This document shows positions 7,349 to 15,131 of a stretch of 35,479 bases of DNA, piece by piece. How positions within the stretch are numbered: the first letter of the stretch is position 1; each line of letters opens with the position of its first letter. Under the pieces are notes generated by a model, which made no database searches, had not been told where the DNA came from, and saw only the letters and a list, made by a program, of their open reading frames with translations. Made by a program: the position numbers and the translations under genes. Source of the stretch: Dehalococcoidia bacterium (GTDB taxonomy: Bacteria > Chloroflexota > Dehalococcoidia > Lucifugimonadales > VXLM01); NCBI GenBank assembly GCA_009841605.1, contig VXLM01000064.1, positions 1 to 35,479 on the forward strand, given 5' to 3'.

Positions 7349-8053
7349 CTACAGCCGCACACCGCGCCGCACGACCACCTCCGACCCTTCCGCCATGAAT
7401 GCCGACACCGGCTCCCGGCTCAGCACTTCCACGAACTCATCCCCATAGAGGCCTGCAACGTCACAGTCGTACTCCACATCGTCAGCATTCGCCATACGCC
7501 ATCGCGGATGCTCGACTTCGTATTCCAGCGTCGAGCCGTCGCGCTGAGCGGCGTAACCCCAGTAGTGCTCGGCGACGAATGACGCCTCGGAATCAAGGTC
7601 GGGGACGCTCCACTCTCCACGCGTCTCTGTCCGCAATCTGTTCCAACCTTCCTTGGAACGCCATTCATATTGGAACGAATCGGCTGTGATCTCCTCTCGC
7701 ATCGGCAGGGTGACGTAGTTCTCGTTGTAGATGCCGCGCGCGACCCAAGTGACGGCGTGAAGCGGAACGATCTCCTTGATGAACACGACACCCCGCCGCA
7801 CTTCCCCTTCAACCTCACGCCGCACATAGAACCGCAGGTTCACCTCCGGGAAGTCGCGGTGGAAGGGTATGGGCACCCCGAGCAGCTTGGTCTTGAGGAA
7901 CTGCAGCCCCACGACGCTCACGTAGCACCGGCCCTCCCACAGGTCGATTTCCGTCCCCGCGGGCACGTAGGGTGCGAGTACGTCCGGCTCGACCTTGTAG
8001 TTCACGAGGGCGAGGTTGAGCCAGTCGGCTGTGAGAAAAACGCTCTCAGGCAT
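7349..8053 (-). CDS. DUF2071 (YqjF-like) protein
   Basis: This 234-residue protein begins MPESVFLTADWLNLALVNY and continues VEPDVLAPYVPAGTEID, which is the DUF2071/YqjF pattern: an early W, then a segment describing a lipocalin- or acetoacetate-decarboxylase-like beta barrel with F..VNLRFYV and the later HYWGY. The biochemical role of the family is not established. The gene follows the GH42-like gene by 33 bp on the same strand, suggesting co-transcription. No ribosome site is obvious upstream of the ATG, which would fit translational coupling. Confidence 0.78.
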   Translation of the reverse strand: MPESVFLTADWLNLALVNYKVEPDVLAPYVPAGTEIDLWEGRCYVSVVGLQFLKTKLLGVPIPFHRDFPEVNLRFYVRREVEGEVRRGVVFIKEIVPLHAVTWVARGIYNENYVTLPMREEITADSFQYEWRSKEGWNRLRTETRGEWSVPDLDSEASFVAEHYWGYAAQRDGSTLEYEVEHPRWRMANADDVEYDCDVAGLYGDEFVEVLSREPVSAFMAEGSEVVVRRGVRL

Positions 8054-8086
8054 GGCAATCTGATTGCAATTCGGGATGCTTTGTAT

Positions 8087-10177
8087 CTACTCGCATGAAA
8101 TCACGCCGACCCCCCACTGAGGAACGACTATATGAAAATATTCGCCGTCTCGCTTAAGGCCCTCGCCCGTCAGCAGGTCACGGGCGGTGGTGGAATCCCA
8201 CCGGGGAGAGAAGTACACGTTGGCATCCTGTCGCTCGATGTTGAACAGGAACAGCAATGGCCTCCCCATCGCCGATTCTCGCATGACTGGTATGACGTGG
8301 TCGCCGTCCATGGCCACCGGAGCTTGAATACCGGTGTCACGCAGGATTCCGTACAGGATGTCGGGGCTGCCTATATCGCCAAAGCCCGCCGACAGGCTGA
8401 ACCCGTACCATGTGAGTCTTCCATCCGCCGTCCGCGTAGCGACCGTCTGCCCGTCTAACGAGGCGATGGCCTCCGTCCCCGGCAACGGTTCGAGAACGGC
8501 GTAGCCGGTCTCCGACTCGAAGGGTAGGGTGCCGTAGAGCGTCTCCACCTTAGCCCGTCCTTGCACTATGTCAAGGTCGGTTACTTGCGAAAAATCCGCC
8601 ACGCGCACACTGAATGTCGCCCCAAGACCCTCAGGCGGATCGTAGCTGGAGAGACCGTTGTCCGAGTACATCCCGAAGCTCCCTACGGCGACGATCTTCA
8701 CTGTTGAACTCTCGGCCAGCGTCCGGGTTATCCGGTCTCGCACTTCTTCGGTCATCAGCGCGACGTTCGGGAGAAGCATGAGATCGTATCCATCCCAGTC
8801 CTGTGACGGAGTCACGATATCAACCGGAATGCCGTTCGACCACAGTGTCCTGTACGTTCCGCGCAAGTCGGCCAGAAACCGGTCGTTCTCGTCGTTCATA
8901 CTGAAGAGGTCTTGCGACGCTTGATGATTGACGATGGCGACTCTGGCCTTTGGGACACGCAGGGGTAGGTGTTCCGAGAGCCCCTCGATCTGCGAAATTG
9001 CCTTTGAGACGGCCTTCAATCTCGGCGTCGGTCTGCCATCCAGAGTCGCGAGGTTGTATCCCGGCGACTCGAACGCGACGTGGTCGGGCCGGTACTGCCA
9101 GAACATTGCTCCCGCCGCCCCGTGAGCCAGCGTAATCCAGAGTAGCGTCGTCAGTTCGCGCGGGTCTGTCTGCTTCTTCCACGTGACTCCCCCACGCGCC
9201 ATACCGGAGTAGATCTCCTCGTTCCACCAGCGTCCGCCCTTCCCAATCGAACGCGACCAGTCGAACACGAAAGCCCGCTCGGCGATCCTGTACGGGTCTT
9301 CGCCCGTGAGCAGGTTGTTCGAGGGCATCGACATTCCCCACGAGTCAGCGTAACGCGCGCACGTCTCGTCCCACGGACGTGGAGTCCCCGCGCCGTGCGT
9401 CCGTGTCTCGTGCACGGTGTCCAGTTTGCGTACCTCCGCGATCATCCACTGCAGGTGCCCGGCGAGGTTCTCGTAGTTGAAACGCTTGAACAACAGCATT
9501 TCCAGGACGTTGTTGTCCGATCGCGGCGGCTCTACGTCCTCCCATCGGCGGTAGCGCCGCAAGGTTCGCTCATTGAATTCTTCCAGCGTGAAATTCTCTT
9601 TGAGCCAGACCACATACCTAGTGATGGAGTACTCGCAGTAGCAGGGATACCCGCCGTCCTGGTCGACCCACGCGGAAGAGAGGGCGATGCCGTCCCAGAT
9701 TCCCCAGATAAAGGTGGCCGGATGGTCCTTGTACCGCTCTACGACGTGCCGGAGCAGCTTGCCCCCGCGCTCTCGCCAGACAGGGTGGTCGTAGCAGTGG
9801 ATCATTCCGCCCTGTGGATATGCGGGGTGCGAGTTAGAATAGTAGGTGTGTCCCCGGTGGTTCACCACTCGGAAGTCGGGATAGTCCCGCGTCATCCACT
9901 CCGGCGCTGCCCCGTGCGTCGCCAACATCACGTCCAACCACATCGAAAGGCCATGCTTGGCCGCGAGGTCGAACATCACGTCGTAGTCGTCGAGGTGGTA
10001 TATGTCTCGCGCCGGCTCTATCCAGTTCCAGTACGACGCGCTGCGCACGATGCGGAAACCCGCCGCCCGGATGTTGGCAAAATCCTCGTCCCAGCACTCC
10101 GGCTTTGGAGCGCCGCCCCGGTAGTATTCGACTCCGATCGGGAAAGGCGTATCCGGATGGGTGAATGGGTCTGACAT
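8087..10177 (-). CDS. GH42-like glycoside hydrolase (beta-galactosidase family), possibly lacking the acid/base residue
   Basis: The 696-residue length and domain order fit GH42. A TIM barrel covers about residues 10-400, a trimerisation/amidotransferase-like domain begins near ARVAIVNHQ (411), and a C-terminal beta domain follows. The barrel has the cysteine-bearing YPCYCEY segment followed by WLKENFTLEEFNE, and a nucleophile candidate Glu320 in RWWNEE. The position normally occupied by N-E (acid/base) reads W161-D162-G163 in FIWGIWDGIAL, so hydrolytic activity is uncertain. There is no signal peptide, so the product is probably cytoplasmic. AGGTGA precedes the ATG. It heads a - strand unit with DUF2071 and diverges from mutY. 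Confidence 0.8.
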   Translation of the reverse strand: MSDPFTHPDTPFPIGVEYYRGGAPKPECWDEDFANIRAAGFRIVRSASYWNWIEPARDIYHLDDYDVMFDLAAKHGLSMWLDVMLATHGAAPEWMTRDYPDFRVVNHRGHTYYSNSHPAYPQGGMIHCYDHPVWRERGGKLLRHVVERYKDHPATFIWGIWDGIALSSAWVDQDGGYPCYCEYSITRYVVWLKENFTLEEFNERTLRRYRRWEDVEPPRSDNNVLEMLLFKRFNYENLAGHLQWMIAEVRKLDTVHETRTHGAGTPRPWDETCARYADSWGMSMPSNNLLTGEDPYRIAERAFVFDWSRSIGKGGRWWNEEIYSGMARGGVTWKKQTDPRELTTLLWITLAHGAAGAMFWQYRPDHVAFESPGYNLATLDGRPTPRLKAVSKAISQIEGLSEHLPLRVPKARVAIVNHQASQDLFSMNDENDRFLADLRGTYRTLWSNGIPVDIVTPSQDWDGYDLMLLPNVALMTEEVRDRITRTLAESSTVKIVAVGSFGMYSDNGLSSYDPPEGLGATFSVRVADFSQVTDLDIVQGRAKVETLYGTLPFESETGYAVLEPLPGTEAIASLDGQTVATRTADGRLTWYGFSLSAGFGDIGSPDILYGILRDTGIQAPVAMDGDHVIPVMRESAMGRPLLFLFNIERQDANVYFSPRWDSTTARDLLTGEGLKRDGEYFHIVVPQWGVGVISCE

Positions 10178-10266
10178 GCGTCTTCACCTGCGCGAGGGTA
10201 CGTTGAAATTATACCCTGCAGTCATACGTGAATGTTGTGAGCAGGCTTCTTAGCTGTATCGACACG

Positions 10267-10293
10267 AAGGGGCAGGTTTCAAACCTGCCCCTT
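10267..10293. repeat. Perfect 27-bp palindrome between divergent genes
   Basis: The 13-bp arms AAGGGGCAGGTTT and AAACCTGCCCCTT are separated by one base. The element lies between the diverging GH42-like and mutY genes, so it is not placed as a terminator for either. It could be a dispersed hairpin element or a regulator site. The core has high GC and no T-run. Confidence 0.6.
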
Positions 10294-10341
10294 CCGGGTG
10301 TATTGCGACCTCTCTCGACAAACCGATAGGGTGTACTTCCG

Positions 10342-11166
10342 ATGGAAATTTCCGACTTTCAACGCCTGATCCTCGAATGGGGCCGCCATCACCGCCGGGA
10401 CATGCCATGGCGTAACACCCGCGATCCGTACAAAATCCTCGTATCCGAGGTCATGCTGCAGCAAACGCAAGTCTCCCGCGTTCTTCCCAAGTACGAAGAA
10501 TTCCTCAGAGAGTTCCCAACGCTCGAAGCTCTTGCCGCCGCCTCGCAGTCCAGCCTACTTCGCATTTGGCAGGGACTCGGCTACTGGAACCGGGCGCTGC
10601 GCCTTAGAGAAGCCGCCCGCGTGATCGTGAACGAGCTCGACAGCGAATTTCCGCGCGACCCCGCCACACTCATGCAACTCCCAGGTGTCGGTCCTTACAC
10701 CGCCGGGGCAGTCGCCTGCTTTGCCTTCGGGTGCGCCGAGCCCTTTCTGGATACCAACATCCGGCGCGTCTACCTGTACTTCTTCTTTCCTGGCGAGGAT
10801 GATGTTCCCGATAGTCGCATCATGGAGGTCGCGCGCCGAGCCGTGTGGACCGACGACCCGCGCGAGTGGGGATACGCCCTGTTCGACTACGGCGCAATTG
10901 AGCTGCGTGATAGGGCCATCAACCGTCGTAGCAGACACTACTCTCGGCAACCTGCCTTTGAGGGGTCGTTTCGCTCCTTTCGCACGCAGGCGCTCCGCCA
11001 TGTCCTGGCACAGGAGAGCACGTCCTTGTCGCGTGCCGACCTTAAGGACTTTCTCACGCAGCGACTTGCTACGGGGGATCATTCGTACACCCCTCAGGAT
11101 GTCTTGGATGCCCTTATCGATGATGGACTCCTCAAAATTTCGCCCGACGACCGGGTCTTCATATGA
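10342..11166 (+). CDS. mutY: Adenine DNA glycosylase, MutY-like, lacking Fe-S cysteines
   Basis: The HhH-GPD glycosylase core is intact: catalytic Glu36 in SEVMLQQTQV, helix-hairpin-helix LPGVGPYTAGAV at 113-124, and catalytic Asp137 in FLDTNI. MutY removes A paired with 8-oxoG. Where the family normally has CX6CX2CX5C, this protein has ELRDRAINRRSRHYSRQPAF (187-206) with no cysteine at all. The C-terminal MutT-like 8-oxoG recognition domain is also missing, and the protein ends at 274 residues with a short, possibly winged-helix tail. Clusterless MutY proteins are known in some lineages. Other HhH-GPD specificities are possible, but EVMLQQTQV favours MutY. The gene has its own upstream region and is followed 59 bp later by an oxidoreductase gene. 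Confidence 0.85.
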   Translation: MEISDFQRLILEWGRHHRRDMPWRNTRDPYKILVSEVMLQQTQVSRVLPKYEEFLREFPTLEALAAASQSSLLRIWQGLGYWNRALRLREAARVIVNELDSEFPRDPATLMQLPGVGPYTAGAVACFAFGCAEPFLDTNIRRVYLYFFFPGEDDVPDSRIMEVARRAVWTDDPREWGYALFDYGAIELRDRAINRRSRHYSRQPAFEGSFRSFRTQALRHVLAQESTSLSRADLKDFLTQRLATGDHSYTPQDVLDALIDDGLLKISPDDRVFI

Positions 11167-11225
11167 CCGCGTTGTGATGCGCTTTCGCTGCCGGTCACGT
11201 AGACTGTGCCCCCGGAGGCAACCCT

Positions 11226-12365
11226 ATGACCGATAAGGTTTACCGTGTCGCTGCCATCGGGTGCGGCAGGAAGGGAACAGAGCACGCCCGCGCCTACAAC
11301 CTGAACCGGCGATCCGTCGTCGTGGCCGGAGCCGACCCCGACCCGGAGAATCTCGACATCTTCACCAAGCGATTCGGCGTGCCGGGATATGCCGACTACA
11401 ACGAGATGCTGCGCAAGGAAAACGTGGACATCGTGCTGGCCGTTCTGCCCGTCATCGCCAATCGCGAGGTCGTTCTGGACTCCGTACGTCACGACGTACC
11501 CTCCATCTGCACCGAAAAGCCCCTTGCCGCTCGACTCTCCGACGCCGACGAGATAGTCGCCGCCTGCCGGGAGCGTGGCATCAAGTTCGGCTGCGGCGAC
11601 CTCGAACGCAATCACCACTACTACTGGGAGGCGAAGGATCGGATCGCAGCGGGGGAGATCGGCGCTGTGCGAAGCATCGCTTTCTACCAGGGGAGCGGTA
11701 CGCAACTCTCCGGTGGCGGCTGCCAGATTTTCGGCCTGGCACGACTCTTCGCCGACGATGCCGAGGTGGACTGGATAACGGGGTGGGTTGCGACGGATCC
11801 ATGGAGCGAGTACGACCAGGGAGGAGCGGGGTACATTCGCTTCGTCAACGGCGTCGAAGTATTTCTCCACCGCAGCGACACAGGACGCTACGGTTTCGAG
11901 GTGCTCTGCGAGCGTGGCCGGTTCACCAGCGACAACATGAACGTGCGGATGTACACGCACGACCCGGACGAGTCCCGTCCGACGCTCATAAACTCGATGG
12001 AGGTGGAGGCCCCGTTCTCCGACGATGAGGGCGTACACGGAGGCTTTGGCCAGATCGACGACGAGGGGTGGGAGAACCCCGGCAACCGCCAGCGGGCGAC
12101 CGTGCAGTCCATGATCGACGCGCTCGACCACGACATTGAGCCTAGAGGCAACGGAGACAACGGCCTCAAGGTCCTCGAAATGGCCATTGCCATCCGGGAG
12201 TCCCACCGAAGAGGCCACGCCCCCGTTAAGCTCCCCCTCGAAGACCGCAGCCTACGTCTGATCCCTCACCCCAGTCGCATGTACAACAAGAAAGAGGTCT
12301 ACGGCCGCGAGGCCTACGCGAAGGAGATCGCGAGGTTCACGCGGGGGCAGAAGGGGGCCACTTGA
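11226..12365 (+). CDS. Gfo/Idh/MocA-family NAD(P)-dependent oxidoreductase
   Basis: A 379-residue protein with an N-terminal Rossmann domain (AAIGCGRKG, residues 10-17) and the family EKP motif at 97-99 (CTEKPLA), whose lysine is catalytic in the family. The C-terminal alpha/beta substrate domain follows, with GDLERNHHYYWEAK and a glycine-rich sheet region. Members oxidise or reduce sugars, inositols and related polyols. GGAGG at 11214-11218 sits 7 bp before the ATG. The preceding gene is mutY, so no pathway partner is adjacent. It converges on the interrupted glycoside-hydrolase-like gene. The substrate is not predictable. Confidence 0.87.
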   Translation: MTDKVYRVAAIGCGRKGTEHARAYNLNRRSVVVAGADPDPENLDIFTKRFGVPGYADYNEMLRKENVDIVLAVLPVIANREVVLDSVRHDVPSICTEKPLAARLSDADEIVAACRERGIKFGCGDLERNHHYYWEAKDRIAAGEIGAVRSIAFYQGSGTQLSGGGCQIFGLARLFADDAEVDWITGWVATDPWSEYDQGGAGYIRFVNGVEVFLHRSDTGRYGFEVLCERGRFTSDNMNVRMYTHDPDESRPTLINSMEVEAPFSDDEGVHGGFGQIDDEGWENPGNRQRATVQSMIDALDHDIEPRGNGDNGLKVLEMAIAIRESHRRGHAPVKLPLEDRSLRLIPHPSRMYNKKEVYGREAYAKEIARFTRGQKGAT

Positions 12366-12430
12366 GGGTAGTGCAGGAAAGGGGTTAAGATAAAACTCTC
12401 TACCTTGTGTAGCGGCGTAACTACCCCCGA

Positions 12431-13909
12431 CTAACCTCTCGTGCGATACACGCCGTACTCGACTACGATCTCCAGATCGTCGATGGTGATGCCGCCGCCG
12501 AGCTTGGCGGGCCGCGCGTCCAGTGACACCTCCACCACGTTGTCACCCTTCTTCGGGCGGACGGATGACAGGGCAATCTCGATCCACTGGGCGCTGTAGT
12601 GCTCGATACGGTGGGGGGAGACGGGGATGCGGACGTATGCGCCCGTGTTCCGACTGATGGATTCGTCTGCGAGCGACTCTCCGTTCAGCCATACGGATAT
12701 GGTGTCCGCCGTCACCGTGTTGCCGACTCGTATCCGAAGGGTGACGCTCTTGATGCGGTCGGCCTTGCCCTCGATGTCGTCCGCGATGAAGACCGGAATT
12801 GCATATCTGCGTCCCTGTTCTGCCTGTGGTATCTCCAGTGGAAGTGTTGTGTCATAGCCGAGCGTAGCGGCGGGCTCGGTGCGGCGGGACAGGTGGTACT
12901 GCTTATTCGCCTCGACCATCAGGTCGGGGTTGGCCATCTCGGTGAGCATATTTCGCTCCGCCGCGCGCAGAGGCCAGTCAAGGAACCACGCGTACACGCC
13001 GTCGACACCCTTGGCGAGGTAGTTGGAGACGGCGGCGCGCATGATCTCCGGGGTGTTGTGTGCGTCGTAGTTATGTCCTGGATTTCCCTCCTCGACGAAC
13101 GGCTGGAGCATCCCGTAGACGGTCACATCGACCTAGTGGGCGGCCTCAAGAGCCCACTCCATCGGCATCTGCGGATCGAGATGCAGGTTGGCGTACATCA
13201 TGGGCGTCAGGTAGTCGACCAACCCTTCTTTGAGCCACGTCCGAACGTCGAATCCCTGCGATGCGCAGACCCTCTCGATGCAGGGGACGCGCATTCCCAC
13301 CTGCATACCGGCGTCCCGGGTCATCTCGGCGATGCGGCGCACGTGCTCGGTCAGGACCGGTGTGTACTCCGCAACGTCCTCGTCGAGCAGCACGGGCGGC
13401 ATCCCGCCGGGACTCGCCCCGAAATCGAGCTCGATGCCCTCCAGATCGTACTGCGTGACGATCTCCTCGAAGACGCGAAGCTGGTTCTCCCTCGCGCCGG
13501 CGTTGGCCAGACCGCTGCCTCCCTCTGCCGGGTCGGCCTCCGGGCTGCCCACGCCCTCGTAGGTGCCCATCCTGAAGCTGACGAAGAACTCCATGTCCCG
13601 CTCGTGAGCGCGGTCGGCGAGTGCCTGTAGGATGTCCACGCCCTGCTCCTCCAGCGAGAGGATGTTGTGTCGCACCTTCCAGTAGATCGCGTTGTCGATA
13701 TCGTCGACGTCGCTGCGGAACGACTTGCCCGCCTTGGAGGGGTAGAACAGCCCGTCGGCCCGGGCGACCCCGTAGACGAGGGTGTCCACTCCCGTGCCGG
13801 CCACCTCGTCGACAGGACGCCACATGTCCTCCATTCGCATAGGCGGCTCGAATACGAACAGGTAGAAGTGCCGCGCGTCGTTGAAGTAGATGGTGCGTTG
13901 GCGTCTCAT
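12431..13909 (-). pseudogene. Glycoside-hydrolase-like TIM-barrel protein interrupted by an in-frame TAG
   Basis: Two - strand frames (start to 13133, and 13126 to 12431) are in the same register, separated only by a TAG at 13133-13135. Read through, they make one protein of about 490 residues. The first part starts best at ATG 13909 (MRRQRTIYFND; GGGAG upstream; a GTG at 13951 is also open) and is barrel-like, with GIELDFGASPG and YLTPMMYANLHLD typical of GH10/GH18-like or GHL hydrolases. The second part completes the barrel (GVYAWFLDW) and adds a beta-sandwich (about the last 140 residues). The second piece could restart at GTG/ATG codons after the stop, but neither half is a complete barrel. 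A real nonsense mutation, a sequencing error or amber readthrough are all possible. Confidence 0.7.
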
Positions 13910-13973
13910 GGTCTTGAAACTCCCATCGAGTATTCCGTGAAACCCGTTCACCCGTAGACTAATTCACAAGAGT

Positions 13974-13998
13974 CCGTTCAGCCTGAGCCTGGCGAAGG
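13974..13998. repeat. Degenerate half-site of the dispersed hairpin repeat
   Basis: CCGTTCAGCCTGAGCC followed by TGGCGAAGG matches the left half of the composite repeat at 5125-5187 with a few changes. Confidence 0.5.
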
Positions 13999-14057
13999 CC
14001 GTCCCACTGCGTGACGTACTTCAGCGACGTAGTACACTCCTTCGATCCAAGCTCGAC

Positions 14058-14090
14058 TTGACACATAAGAACTTATAATCTACTATGTGT
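14058..14090 (+). promoter_or_regulatory. Promoter-like site overlapped by an inverted repeat (operator candidate)
   Basis: TTGACA at 14058-14063 is followed after 17 bp by TACTAT (14081-14086), and a TATAAT lies at 14074-14079. The perfect arms ACACATA (14061-14067) and TATGTGT (14084-14090) flank the core, so a dimeric regulator bound here would cover the promoter. It points toward the methylase remnant. Confidence 0.45.
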
Positions 14091-14186
14091 CTACGACATC
14101 CATTACACCGTCCCGGCGCGAAGCGCGGCACAACCAGGGAATTGACCCTCTCCCGGACAACGGTCCAGCCTACGCGCAGGCGTCCA

Positions 14187-14216
14187 AATGTTACAAAATG
14201 TTACGGAATGTTACAA
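14187..14216. repeat. Three tandem 10-bp iterons (AATGTTACRR)
   Basis: AATGTTACAA, AATGTTACGG and AATGTTACAA follow each other exactly, at one helical turn spacing, and run into an A-tract. Such arrays usually bind a protein cooperatively on one DNA face. The array lies between the promoter-like palindrome and the methylase remnant. Confidence 0.7.
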
Positions 14217-14353
14217 AAAAAACGAGAATTTTTCATCGACGTGCCAAGCACTGCTCCCTCACCCCATGAGCGACATCCGGGCCGCTGGATACGCCATGAT
14301 CGCCTCCAATTCGGACTATATCTCCACGTTCTCTTTCCTTGTAGCATACGACC

Positions 14354-14670
14354 ATGCCGGCCAACTTCGTAGACAAGACCATCTGGACGGGCGACAACCT
14401 CGACATCCTGCGGGGGTTGAACTTCGACTCGGTGGACCTGATCTACCTCGACCCACCGTTCAACTCGAACCGCACGTACGAGGCCCCGTTGGCAGCAAGG
14501 CGGCGGGCGCGGCGTTCAAGGGCACATGGACGCTCAGCTACCTCGACGTGGCGTGGATGGGGCTCATTGCCGATGAGCACCCCGCGATCTGCCGGACGAT
14601 AGAGGCGGCGGGCCATACACACGGCAACCGCATCAAGAGGGACAGGCCGCAGGAGTATTTGGTGGCGTAG
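14354..14670 (+). pseudogene. Remnant of a site-specific DNA adenine/cytosine-N methyltransferase
   Basis: The frame at 14354 reads FVDKTIWTGDNLDILRGL and SVDLIYLDPPFNSNRTY, the conserved start of beta-type DNA methyltransferases with the DPPF catalytic motif. Near 14483 the homologous reading moves to another frame (GSKAAGAAFKGTWTLSYLD, then VAWMGLIADEHPAI), consistent with loss of one base. It ends at 14670 after RIKRDRPQEYLVA. The central and C-terminal parts, including the SAM-binding FxGxG motif, are absent. The gene is therefore frameshifted and largely deleted, a relic of a restriction-modification or orphan methylase gene. Confidence 0.75.
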
Positions 14671-14678
14671 TTGAGGGA

Positions 14679-14834
14679 ATGAGACAGGGCGACCCTAAAC
14701 GTCGAATCAGGATAATCTTTCTTATCGTGTTTCTCATTCTGCTGGCTGTAAACCTTTTCCTGTTCAATTATTTCGACCATCGATACATATGCAGAATGGA
14801 CGCCGCCGGCGTTTGCCGACCCCTCGATTACTGA
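14679..14834 (+). CDS. Possible 51-residue single-span membrane protein
   Basis: An open frame starts at ATG 14679, 8 bp after the methylase-remnant stop. Basic residues (PKRRIR) precede one strongly hydrophobic stretch (IIFLIVFLILLAVNLFLF, about residues 12-29), predicting a single membrane span with the N-terminus inside. A short Cys-containing tail follows (YICRMDAAGVC). The ribosome site is poor: GAGGG lies almost directly against the start. Expression is uncertain, though the charge/hydrophobic pattern is better than chance. Confidence 0.35.
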   Translation: MRQGDPKRRIRIIFLIVFLILLAVNLFLFNYFDHRYICRMDAAGVCRPLDY

Positions 14835-14844
14835 GCGTAAACCG

Positions 14845-15030
14845 CTACTGCTCTGTCATGAATGTCGTCTCCTCGTCGGTCATGCGGTTGACGAACACGC
14901 CTCGTTTGGCGCTCGACCAGTCCAGGACCTCGGGTATGTCATCGGTGTTTGTTTCGTCCTCGGGCTTTTCGGCCAGCTCGAGGATATGGGCTTGTATGTC
15001 GGGGGGCAGATTAGAACTATCCTTCTTCAT
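14845..15030 (-). CDS. Orphan BrnA/CopG-antitoxin-like small protein, possibly chimeric at its C-terminus
   Basis: A 61-residue acidic protein. The segment DDIPEVLDWSSAKRGVF resembles the C-terminal motif (D-I-P-E-V-x-D-W-S-x-A-x-R-G) of small antitoxin-like proteins found beside BrnT/HicA-type toxins. No toxin gene lies next to it. After GVF, where these proteins normally end within a few residues, the reading VNRMTDEETTFMTEQ resembles the end of the adjacent SelA-like protein (VTNCMNDEETAFVAER). The underlying DNA (14855-14899 versus 15166-15210) matches at 34 of 45 positions. It may be a decayed, recombined gene. No clear ribosome site is visible. Confidence 0.45.
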   Translation of the reverse strand: MKKDSSNLPPDIQAHILELAEKPEDETNTDDIPEVLDWSSAKRGVFVNRMTDEETTFMTEQ

Positions 15031-15089
15031 AGGCGGTTATTTTATTTGCGGGCAGGAATGTGAGTTAGTCTAGCACGTGGAGGGAATCA

Positions 15090-15126
15090 CCCTCACCCCA
15101 GCCCTCTCCCACGAACGGGAGAGGGA
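15090..15126. repeat. Intergenic hairpin repeat at the 3' end of the SelA-like gene
   Basis: CCCTCACCCCAGCCCTCTCCC is a segment known from many genomes as a dispersed element. Here CCCTCTCCC (15102-15110) pairs with GGGAGAGGG (15117-15125) around a 6-base loop. It lies 6 bp beyond the stop of the SelA-like gene. It could slow or end transcription, though no T-run follows. Confidence 0.6.
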
Positions 15127-15131
15127 GTATT

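Larger units (their letters stand above)
13952..14353. other. 400-bp intergenic region with repeat half-site, promoter/operator and iterons
   Basis: No convincing gene is visible here; the frames crossing it are Arg/Pro/His-rich shadows. It holds a degenerate half of the dispersed repeat (13974-13998), a promoter-like palindrome (14058-14090) and three 10-bp direct repeats (14187-14216). The second half is AT-richer than the surroundings. It leads into the DNA-methylase remnant. Confidence 0.6.

Noticed and set aside
12365-12427. GGGTAGT/ACTACCC inverted repeat in the convergent region after the oxidoreductase gene
   Set aside because: The arms are only 7 bp with a loop of about 49 bases and no T-run, so a terminator call is not supported.
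14085-14372. 95-codon + strand frame across the intergenic region
   Set aside because: The translation is low-complexity Arg/Pro/Thr/His with no family pattern. It runs through the iterons and overlaps the promoter-like palindrome.
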